Shown one piece after another: positions 8,203 to 14,124 of a DNA stretch of 20,086 nucleotides. This DNA is from UBA4874 sp002399435 (GTDB taxonomy: Bacteria; Bacillota; Clostridia; Caldicoprobacterales; DTU083). The position numbers and the translations under genes are program-made. The stretch is taken from NCBI GenBank assembly GCA_036823195.1, contig DAISGI010000042.1, positions 1 to 20,086 on the forward strand, read 5' to 3'. The notes under the pieces were generated by a model. The model saw nothing but the letters and a program-made list of their open reading frames with translations, was not told the origin of the DNA and did not search any database. Each line of letters begins with the position of its first letter. Position 1 is the first letter of the stretch.

Positions 8203-9248
8203 GCCGTTCGCCCCCTTTTCATGATATGGATATCATTCGGATGAATGTCCAGTCCCACTTCCTTGCCGACTCCGGCCATCAGGGTACTGTGAACCATCCA
8301 GGTGATTCCTTTGCTTTCTATCATCATTTCATAATGAACTCCCTTGAACGTGACAGACAATACCTTTCCCCCGAGCATTCCGCAGTTGGCGGGAACCACC
8401 CTGATATCCTCCGGACGAATGACGACTTCCACGTTTTCGTCTCTGGCAAAGCCCTGATCCACGCATTTGAATTTCCGGCCCATAAAAGTGACCAAGAAAT
8501 CCTCATTCATTACCCCATCCAGTATGTTGCTCTCTCCGATAAAGTCCGCGACAAAGGCATTCTTCGGCTCATTGTAAACGTCTTCCGGAGTGCCAATCTG
8601 CTGGATCACCCCGTTGTTCATAACCACAATGGTATCGGACATCGTCAGGGCTTCCTCCTGGTCATGGGTAACATACACAAAGGTAATCCCCAGGGACTGC
8701 TGCATGTCCTTCAACTCCAGCTGCATTTCCTTTCTCAGCTTCAGATCCAGCGCACCCAGAGGCTCATCAAGAAGCAGCACCTGCGGCTCGTTTACCAGGG
8801 CCCGGGCAATTGCCACCCTCTGCTGCTGGCCGCCGCTGAGAGAATCAACGGAACGTCTCCCGTAGCCTTCCAGATTCACCAGCCGGAGCATACGCTCCAC
8901 CTTTTTCCCAATTTGCTTTTTATCCATCTTCTGAATACGGAGACCAAAAGCAATGTTCTCAAATACGTTCATATGCGGAAAAAGAGCGTATTTCTGAAAA
9001 ACAGTGTTCACCTTTCTTTTATAGGCGGGCAGATCATTGATGTTCGCCCCTTCAAACAACAAATCGCCGCTGTCCGCATCCTCAAACCCGCCGATAATCC
9101 GCAGGGTTGTCGTCTTCCCACAGCCGCTGGGTCCCAGCAGGGTAACAAATTCATTTCTTCGTATGGACAGATTCATATCCACAAGAGCAGGCGTATCCCC
9201 AAAGGACTTTGAAATATCCACCAGCTGCAGTATCACATCATTAGTCAT
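8199..9248 (-). CDS. potA: spermidine/putrescine ABC transporter ATP-binding protein
   Basis: A 349-residue ATPase of the spermidine/putrescine import class. Visible motifs are Walker A GPSGCGKT (39-46), Q-loop Gln85, signature LSGGQQQR (137-144), Walker B VLLLDEP (157-163) and switch His195 (THDQEEA). A TOBE-type regulatory domain follows from about 240 to the end. The frame is open to 9320, but that would overlap the regulator gene and add an atypical N-terminus. ATG 9248 has GGGGGA about 7 bases upstream and gives the usual MTNDVILQLVDISKSFG start, so it is preferred; an ATG at 9263 is a less likely alternative. The gene lies 44 bases downstream of the XRE-cupin regulator and overlaps potB by 4 bases. 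Confidence 0.93.
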   Translation of the reverse strand: MTNDVILQLVDISKSFGDTPALVDMNLSIRRNEFVTLLGPSGCGKTTTLRIIGGFEDADSGDLLFEGANINDLPAYKRKVNTVFQKYALFPHMNVFENIAFGLRIQKMDKKQIGKKVERMLRLVNLEGYGRRSVDSLSGGQQQRVAIARALVNEPQVLLLDEPLGALDLKLRKEMQLELKDMQQSLGITFVYVTHDQEEALTMSDTIVVMNNGVIQQIGTPEDVYNEPKNAFVADFIGESNILDGVMNEDFLVTFMGRKFKCVDQGFARDENVEVVIRPEDIRVVPANCGMLGGKVLSVTFKGVHYEMMIESKGITWMVHSTLMAGVGKEVGLDIHPNDIHIMKRGRTA

Positions 9249-9292
9249 TTCAGATTCCCCCATTTCCAAGAACAAATAGAAGTTGCATTTCT

Positions 9293-9832
9293 TCAGAAAG
9301 TCGGCGGCGTGGAAATCCACAAAAGCTGGGACTTTCCCCTGGCAGCGTTGGTGATAAAATGACTCATGGAAGGCTTGAACGAAAAGCTCTCACCCTTGCG
9401 CACCCGATAGCTTAGCTTTCCCAGATGAAGAATTACCGACCCGGAAAGCACATAGCCAAATTCTTCCCCGTCATGGGGACCGTCTATTTTGGAAGAACCG
9501 CCCGGCAGCAGCTCCATAATAATGGGCTCCATGCTGTTCTTCTGCGCATTGGGTATGATCCAGTGAATGATATGGCTCAGTTCCCCGTTCTCCAGGCTGA
9601 AGACATCCTCCTTCTTGAACACAATTTTTTCATCGATCTGTTCATTGAAGAAGTCCCGGATATTGGTCCCCAGGCTTTCCAGAATATCCATCAGCGTCGC
9701 AATGGACGGAGAGGTCTGCTCCCTTTCCACCTGTGAAATGAAGCCCTTGGACAGCTCACACCGATCTGCCAGTTCCTGCTGGGTCAATCCGTTCCGGATC
9801 CGAAGCTCTTTGATTTTCTGACCAATTTTCAT
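9293..9832 (-). CDS. XRE-family regulator with C-terminal cupin domain, likely controlling pot
   Basis: A 179-residue transcription factor. Residues 1-60 form a HTH_3/XRE domain (KIGQKIKELRIRNGLTQQEL, then the SKGFISQVEREQTSPSIATL recognition helix region). The rest ends in a cupin_2 sensor domain (GEEFGYVLSGSVILHLG, then KGESFSFKPSMSHF). This PuuR-like architecture is common for regulators of polyamine and amino acid genes, with the cupin thought to bind the effector. The frame is open to a GTG at 9862, but that codon lies inside the operator-like repeats. ATG 9832 gives the canonical MKIGQKIKEL start. No start in this stretch has a strong ribosome site, so 9838 or 9847 remain possible. As first gene of the pot operon, with a promoter and symmetric boxes just upstream, it is probably autoregulated and senses polyamine (inference). 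Confidence 0.85.
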   Translation of the reverse strand: MKIGQKIKELRIRNGLTQQELADRCELSKGFISQVEREQTSPSIATLMDILESLGTNIRDFFNEQIDEKIVFKKEDVFSLENGELSHIIHWIIPNAQKNSMEPIIMELLPGGSSKIDGPHDGEEFGYVLSGSVILHLGKLSYRVRKGESFSFKPSMSHFITNAARGKSQLLWISTPPTF

Positions 9833-9857
9833 AATCATCCCGTCCATCCAGTCTCTT

Positions 9858-9890
9858 AACACTAAACTTAATGTTTACAAACGCTAAACA
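9858..9890. promoter_or_regulatory. operator-like cluster of alternating TAAAC/GTTTA boxes
   Basis: On the plus strand TAAAC (9863-9867), GTTTA (9873-9877) and TAAAC (9885-9889) alternate, giving two overlapping inverted repeats. The longer words AACACTAAAC (9858-9867) and AACGCTAAAC (9880-9889) form a direct repeat with a 22-base period, about two helical turns. The cluster lies between the minus-strand promoter (9904-9932) and the regulator's coding start, where a bound protein would block transcription of the pot operon. Confidence 0.55.
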
Positions 9891-9903
9891 AGCAACGTAT
9901 ATA

Positions 9904-9932
9904 GTAATAACATAAACGAAACGGAAAGTCAA
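9904..9932 (-). promoter_or_regulatory. sigma-A promoter for the XRE-pot operon
   Basis: On the minus strand TTGACT (9932-9927, 5/6 to consensus) and TATTAC (9909-9904, 4/6) are separated by 17 bases. The predicted start of transcription, near 9897, lies just before the TAAAC/GTTTA boxes. An overlapping TATATA further downstream is an alternative -10. Confidence 0.5.
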
Positions 9933-9933
9933 C

Positions 9934-9962
9934 TTGATTTCATGCATAGCTTTTGATACGAT
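9934..9962 (+). promoter_or_regulatory. sigma-A promoter for the AraC-family gene
   Basis: TTGATT (9934-9939) and TACGAT (9957-9962) are 17 bases apart. The -35 box is one base away from the -35 box of the divergent pot promoter. It implies a leader of about 109 bases before the ATG at 10078. That leader holds a small CCTGC-A-GCAGG palindrome and no recognised RNA element. Confidence 0.45.
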
Positions 9963-10077
9963 ATTTGAGAACCCAATCAATGAAAACGACTTCCCTGCGG
10001 CGGAATAAATGGAATTTCCTGCAGCAGGATGCACCTGAAATCAACGGGCAGAATGAAGAGGAGTTACAGAGTTATTT

Positions 10078-10983
10078 ATGATACCAAAAGATTACCCAAC
10101 GGTCAGCTATCCGGAAGTTCCCTTGAACAGGGAGATCGAAATTAACAGCATCATTACCTTGTTCTATTTTGAATATGCCAAGGATTATGTATTCCATGGG
10201 GAAGCCCATAACTTCTGGGAGTTTTTGTATGTTGACAAGGGAAAGGCAGAGGTCATGGCTGACGCAGAAGGTTATGAGCTGGAGCAGGGAGAGATGATTT
10301 TCCACAAACCCAACGAATTCCACAGCATATGGGCAGATGGAAAAACGGCACCCAACCTGATTGTCGTTTCCTTTATCTGCAGGAGCCCGGCAATGAAATT
10401 CTTTGAAAACAAGATTCTGAAAGTGGACCAGGAGGGAAAGGATCTCCTGGCCAAAATCATCCGGGAACGGTCCGATTGCTTTTCCGATCCATTGGACAAA
10501 AGAGTCCATGCCGATCGGATCCGGCCGGACAGGCCCTTTGCCTCCCAACAGCTCATATCCCTGTATCTGGAGATGCTGCTCATCACTCTGATCCGAAACA
10601 ATACTGCCATTGAGAACAGTGCCCGGGTATCCTCTTCCACCCGACACCGGGTGGAAGAGGATCTTGTGAATCGGATCATCGCGTATATGAACGAAAATCT
10701 TGATAAAAACCTTTCCATTGATGATTTCTGCAGGAAATTTTGCCTGGGGCGCACCCGGATCAAGGATTTGTTCAAGGAAAAAGTGGGCATCAGTATCATC
10801 CAGCACTACCGGTATTTAAAAATCGAACGGGCAAAGCAGCTCATCCGGGAAGAACGATATAATTTTACGGAAGTTTCCGAGATGCTCGGTTTCAGCACCA
10901 TCCACTACTTTTCCAACGTATTTAAAAAGACCACCGGGATGACTCCTTCGGAATATATATGTTCCGTAAAATCCAAGGTCTGA
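10078..10983 (+). CDS. AraC-family transcriptional regulator with N-terminal cupin domain
   Basis: A 301-residue regulator. Residues about 20-115 form an AraC-type cupin sensor (HNFWEFLYVDKGKAEVMAD, LEQGEMIFHKPNEFHSIWAD). Residues about 195-297 form the double helix-turn-helix domain (LSIDDFCRKFCLGRTRIKDLFKE, then FTEVSEMLGFSTIHYFSNVFKK, followed by the GMTPSEY signature). Such cupin-AraC proteins in Clostridia usually activate sugar uptake and degradation genes on binding a sugar. It is cytoplasmic and DNA-binding. The ATG is the only workable start because TGA at 10054-10056 closes the frame upstream; its AGAGGAG (10057-10063) sits 14 bases away, an unusually long spacing that suggests modest translation. 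The target is not evident: the divergent pot operon, or the GH127 and sugar transporter genes 4-10 kb away, are candidates. Confidence 0.88.
   Translation: MIPKDYPTVSYPEVPLNREIEINSIITLFYFEYAKDYVFHGEAHNFWEFLYVDKGKAEVMADAEGYELEQGEMIFHKPNEFHSIWADGKTAPNLIVVSFICRSPAMKFFENKILKVDQEGKDLLAKIIRERSDCFSDPLDKRVHADRIRPDRPFASQQLISLYLEMLLITLIRNNTAIENSARVSSSTRHRVEEDLVNRIIAYMNENLDKNLSIDDFCRKFCLGRTRIKDLFKEKVGISIIQHYRYLKIERAKQLIREERYNFTEVSEMLGFSTIHYFSNVFKKTTGMTPSEYICSVKSKV
10629..10662. repeat. perfect 15-bp inverted repeat inside the AraC-family gene
   Basis: ATCCTCTTCCACCCG (10629-10643) and CGGGTGGAAGAGGAT (10648-10662) are exact reverse complements with a 4-base ACAC loop. It lies in codons 184-195, in the linker between sensor and DNA-binding domains. 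There is no T run, so it is not a standard terminator. Confidence 0.9.
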
Positions 10984-11120
10984 TCTTCAGGCGTGACTTT
11001 TCCGTCGGCTGTTTGTGCCGTCTGGTGGTTCATCCCCTGGGTATTCCTGCCCCGCCGTTGGTATCGGGCCATCCGCCGGCCTTTCCTTTTCCTCCATGCA
11101 TTCCTTCCGGTTGCATCCGT

Positions 11121-12425
11121 TCAATCCGGGAGCTCAATGAAAAAGGCGGATCCCTTTCTCCTTTGGCTCTCCACATCAATGTTCCCGCCGAACAGATCCA
11201 CAATGCGCTTTACAAGTGCCAGGCCAAGACCATTGCCCTCCGATGCACGGGTGGTATCCCCCTGATAGAATTTGTCAAAAATACGCTCCCGTGTGGACGG
11301 ATCCATGCCGATTCCCTCGTCCCGGACCGTTGCCTTGATGCTGGTCCCGGTATGATACAGCCGGATGATGATCCTGCCGCCGGGATGGGAGAATTTAATG
11401 GCATTTTCCATCAGATTCAGCCAGACCTGCTGCAGCATTTCCTCATTGCCATAAAACATGATGTCATTGAGATGAAGGTCGAACCGGATATTTTTTCCGC
11501 TCCATTCCGGTTCCAGCAGCAAAATAACACGCCGTATCTGCTCATCCAGTGCAAAGAGGTTGCTTTCGGACAGGATATCCTGATTTTCCAGTTTGGACAG
11601 TTTCAAGATATTGGATGTCAGCCTGGAAAGACGTTCGGTTTCCTCCCGGATAATCCCCGCATACTCCTGCCTTTCCCCATCGGTCAGCTCTCCGGATTGA
11701 ATCAATTCTGCAAAACCCCGGATGGAGGAAATAGGGGTTTTGAATTCGTGGGAAACATTTCCAATAAAATCCTTCTGCAGCATCTCCATGCTTTTTAATT
11801 CTAACGTCATTTTATTGAATCCATCCGCCAGCTCCCCGATTTCATCATCGGAACATTTCTTTACCTTGACGTCAAAATTGCCTTTTGCCACTTCCCCGGT
11901 TGCATCATGAAGCGCATGTATACCGCGCAGTGCATGCTTGCTTCCCATGATGATCATAATCGTTCCGATCAGAACGCTGAACAGCAAAGTCAGTCCCTTT
12001 CGCAGCTCTGTCCGGAAATAAATGCTGCTGTGTCCCCGCATGCTGATTTCTATTAGATTATCTTCAAGATAAAACAGCGTCTTGCCGGACAGGATGTAAT
12101 CTTCCCACAGAAATACAGTTTCCTTCCTGTCCAGGGCTTGCTTCTGCCGCTCCGTCAGCTTCAATCCGCCGGTCCCGTTCCTTTTTCTTACCCGATGATA
12201 AGGATTGCCGGATAACCGGATCAGCTCATCCATGGACAAGTCCGTCTTCTGATGCAGCTGCTGCATAACCTCCGCAATCTGTACCTGTCCCTCCCGGATG
12301 TCTCTCTGTACAGAGCGGTTGGTGATCAGAACCGAAGCCACATAGGAACTAAAAGAAGCGGAAGCCATGATAAAAAGAAACAAAAGGGACAGTTTGACTC
12401 TCAGATTCATCCCTTTCCGGCTCAT
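11121..12425 (-). CDS. membrane sensor histidine kinase
   Basis: A 434-residue kinase. TM1 spans about 11-34, a small extracytoplasmic sensor about 35-143, and TM2 about 144-162. A HAMP-like linker (163-215) comes next, then HisKA with phospho-acceptor His226 in NVSHEFKTPISSIRGFAEL. The HATPase domain follows, with N-box (NLMENAIKFS, 337-346), G1 DEGIGMD (369-375), F-box IFDKFYQ and G2 GNGLGLAL (397-404). All catalytic boxes are intact. The start ATG overlaps the response regulator stop by 4 bases, with GGCGGAGAAAAAGGT just upstream, so the pair is translationally coupled. The sensor region matches no ligand domain that I recognise. It converges on the AraC-family gene with only 137 bases between them. 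There, a weak GGCC...GGCC stem followed by a pyrimidine-rich stretch is the only terminator-like structure. Confidence 0.92.
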   Translation of the reverse strand: MSRKGMNLRVKLSLLFLFIMASASFSSYVASVLITNRSVQRDIREGQVQIAEVMQQLHQKTDLSMDELIRLSGNPYHRVRKRNGTGGLKLTERQKQALDRKETVFLWEDYILSGKTLFYLEDNLIEISMRGHSSIYFRTELRKGLTLLFSVLIGTIMIIMGSKHALRGIHALHDATGEVAKGNFDVKVKKCSDDEIGELADGFNKMTLELKSMEMLQKDFIGNVSHEFKTPISSIRGFAELIQSGELTDGERQEYAGIIREETERLSRLTSNILKLSKLENQDILSESNLFALDEQIRRVILLLEPEWSGKNIRFDLHLNDIMFYGNEEMLQQVWLNLMENAIKFSHPGGRIIIRLYHTGTSIKATVRDEGIGMDPSTRERIFDKFYQGDTTRASEGNGLGLALVKRIVDLFGGNIDVESQRRKGSAFFIELPD

Positions 12426-13096
12426 ACCTTTTTCTCCGCCTTGTAACCAAGCCCTCTTACGGTGACAATATCGAACTCCGGCCAGGGCCCAAAATGTTCC
12501 CTCAGCCTTTTGATATGAACGTCCACGGTGCGTTCATCCGCTTCCGAATCCACTCCCCAGATTTCGTCCATCAGCTGACGTCGGGTAAAAATCTGCTTTG
12601 GATAGGAAAGCAGCTTGAACAGCAAATAAAATTCCTTGGGAGGAAGGACGATGCTCTCACCATTCCGGGAAACGATCAGTGTATCATAATCCAGCTCCAC
12701 ATCTCCAATGACCAGTTTATGCTCATTCGAAACCTGGGCACGGCGCAGCAGCGCTCCTACCCGCAGAATCATTTCATTCAGATCGATGGGCTTTACCATG
12801 TAATCATCCGCTCCGGACAGAAAACTTCTTTGCTTGTCTTCAAAACTGTCCTTAACCGTCACCATCAAAATGGGCAGATTGTAATCTGCCTTGCGCAGTT
12901 CTTCCGTCAACCGGAATCCATCCATATTCGGCATCATGATATCGGAAACAACCAGGTCAATGTGCTCGTGACTCAGAAGGAACAATGCCTCTTCCCCATC
13001 CTCGGCCCGAAAAACATGATAGCCGTTCTGCTTCAGCACAGCACAAATCAGTTTGTTCAGATTTCTGTCATCTTCCACAACCAATATATTGAACAC
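12422..13096 (-). CDS. OmpR/PhoB-family response regulator
   Basis: A 224-residue two-component regulator. The receiver domain (1-115) has the acidic pocket (Glu8, Asp9, Asp10), phospho-acceptor Asp52 in VSDIMMP, the switch Thr80 (ILMVTVKDS) and Lys102 (MVKPI). The winged-helix domain (about 128-222) has LPPKEFYLLFKLLS, the IFTRRQLMDEIWG helix and RTVDVHIKRLREHFG recognition region, ending in the TVRGLGYKAEKKV wing. It starts at GTG 13096 with AGGAGAG about 4-6 bases upstream. It is followed at once by its kinase with a 4-base overlap. An extended -10 promoter at 13218-13226 precedes it, leaving a leader of about 110 bases. Targets are unknown; the VTT membrane protein directly upstream is a possible functional partner. 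Confidence 0.93.
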   Translation of the reverse strand: MFNILVVEDDRNLNKLICAVLKQNGYHVFRAEDGEEALFLLSHEHIDLVVSDIMMPNMDGFRLTEELRKADYNLPILMVTVKDSFEDKQRSFLSGADDYMVKPIDLNEMILRVGALLRRAQVSNEHKLVIGDVELDYDTLIVSRNGESIVLPPKEFYLLFKLLSYPKQIFTRRQLMDEIWGVDSEADERTVDVHIKRLREHFGPWPEFDIVTVRGLGYKAEKKV

Positions 13097-13167
13097 GGTA
13101 CTCTCCTGACTCCCTTATCCTTGTCTTTCACCCCATACCATACTCCGGAATCCCTTTTCCAACCGGA

Positions 13168-13185
13168 TGATCTATATGATCTATA
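13168..13185. repeat. exact 9-bp tandem repeat in the response regulator leader
   Basis: TGATCTATA occurs twice with no spacer (13168-13176 and 13177-13185). It lies between the predicted promoter and the GTG start of the response regulator. It could be a protein-binding site or a chance duplication. Confidence 0.6.
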
Positions 13186-13217
13186 CTCGGATAAAAGGCA
13201 ATCGTCTTCTCTCTTTC

Positions 13218-13226
13218 ATTATACCA
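13218..13226 (-). promoter_or_regulatory. extended -10 promoter for the two-component genes
   Basis: The minus strand reads TGGTATAAT: a perfect TATAAT with the TGn extension. No good -35 is seen at the expected distance, which is acceptable for extended -10 promoters. It lies just downstream of the VTT protein gene stop (13259). Confidence 0.55.
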
Positions 13227-13258
13227 TATCAAACAGATGCGTCCGAAGCTTCAGCTTC

Positions 13259-14065
13259 TCACGGCTTTTTCCCCGTCCGGTTCTCCTCCTGGTGATCCGG
13301 CCCGGTATCGGCTTTTCCGTATTCCGCATGATCGGAAGAGGATGAAGAAGTGCGGGTATTCCGCAGCCTTGTATACACCCAGTATACAACAAAGGAAGCA
13401 ATGGACAGCGTAACCGACAGGATACAGGAAAACAAAAACTCCGGGGAATGGGGGTTGGTTATGGTGATTCCCACCATGGTAATGGAAATCAAACCGGGCA
13501 GCATTCCGACAGCTGTTCCGGTAATATACTTTTTGAAATCCACCTTGCAAGCCCCCATAAACATGCTGACGGCATCACAAGGAAGGAAGCCGATCACCCG
13601 TACAATAAAGGAAAAGAACCACTCGTTTCCCCTTTTTAAATTGTCCAGCACCTGCATTTTCGGAAACCTCTTCAATATCTTTTCCATCACTCCCCCGCCG
13701 GAGTATCGGCCAATCCAATAGGGCAATGTCGTGCAGGTTATCATGCCCAGCACATTGATCAGGAAAGCACGAACCGGCTTGAAAATCAGCCCGGAAGAGA
13801 TATAGAGCAGGGGAATCGGTATCACAAACACCATGGACTTGAAGGCATAGAGGGCAATCATAAACAAGGCCGCCAGCCATTCGTTCTTCGGCGCATAGTT
13901 CACCAGCTCCTTCGGAGAGATCGGATCATCGTGCAAAAAGGCAAAAGGGCCGGTCAACAGAAGTACCAGTATCAAACCGCATATCCACGGAATGGTACGA
14001 AAGACTCTTGCACGAATCCGTTTCCCTTTCTCCTGTTCCAACCTCTCGCGATCTTCATCACCCAT
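13259..14065 (-). CDS. VTT-domain (DedA/TVP38/YdjX-like) membrane protein
   Basis: A 268-residue multi-spanning membrane protein of the SNARE-associated/VTT family. An N-terminal charged segment (1-22) leads into helix 1 (about 23-44). The core has IPIPLLYISSGLIFKP (82-97), TLPYWIGRYSGGG (113-125) and the family's most telling stretch VRVIGFLPCDAVSMFMGACKVDFKKYITGTAVGMLPG (155-191). A last helix (208-231) and a long hydrophilic tail follow. Relatives are proposed lipid scramblases or carriers involved in envelope integrity; no substrate is proven for this branch. The frame is open to 14254, but that runs into the GH127 gene. ATG 14065 has AGAGGTGAT 8 bases upstream and is preferred. It lies 59 bases downstream of GH127 on the same strand and just upstream of the two-component pair. 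Confidence 0.85.
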   Translation of the reverse strand: MGDEDRERLEQEKGKRIRARVFRTIPWICGLILVLLLTGPFAFLHDDPISPKELVNYAPKNEWLAALFMIALYAFKSMVFVIPIPLLYISSGLIFKPVRAFLINVLGMITCTTLPYWIGRYSGGGVMEKILKRFPKMQVLDNLKRGNEWFFSFIVRVIGFLPCDAVSMFMGACKVDFKKYITGTAVGMLPGLISITMVGITITNPHSPEFLFSCILSVTLSIASFVVYWVYTRLRNTRTSSSSSDHAEYGKADTGPDHQEENRTGKKP

Positions 14066-14124
14066 CTTTGCTATCACCTCTGCCTTGCAATTGCAGTGCC
14101 TTTTACTGCATGAAACGGCTTGCC

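Noticed and set aside
8181..9212. Open frame (343 codons) on the plus strand opposite potA
   Set aside because: It is a shadow of a highly conserved ATPase gene; its composition is not protein-like and it has no start signal.
9969..10077. Possible riboswitch or leader peptide in the AraC-gene leader
   Set aside because: A nine-codon frame beginning near 10009 and a small CCTGCAGCAGG palindrome are present, but no known riboswitch core or repeated codons are visible.
11067..11091. Possible terminator between the convergent AraC and histidine kinase genes
   Set aside because: The stem is only GGCC/GGCC with a 7-base loop and the T run is interrupted by C, too weak to call.
14086..14110. Inverted repeat TGCAGT/ACTGCA and palindrome between GH127 and the VTT gene
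   Set aside because: The 6-bp stem has no T run on the minus strand, so it is not a terminator, and it is short enough to be chance.
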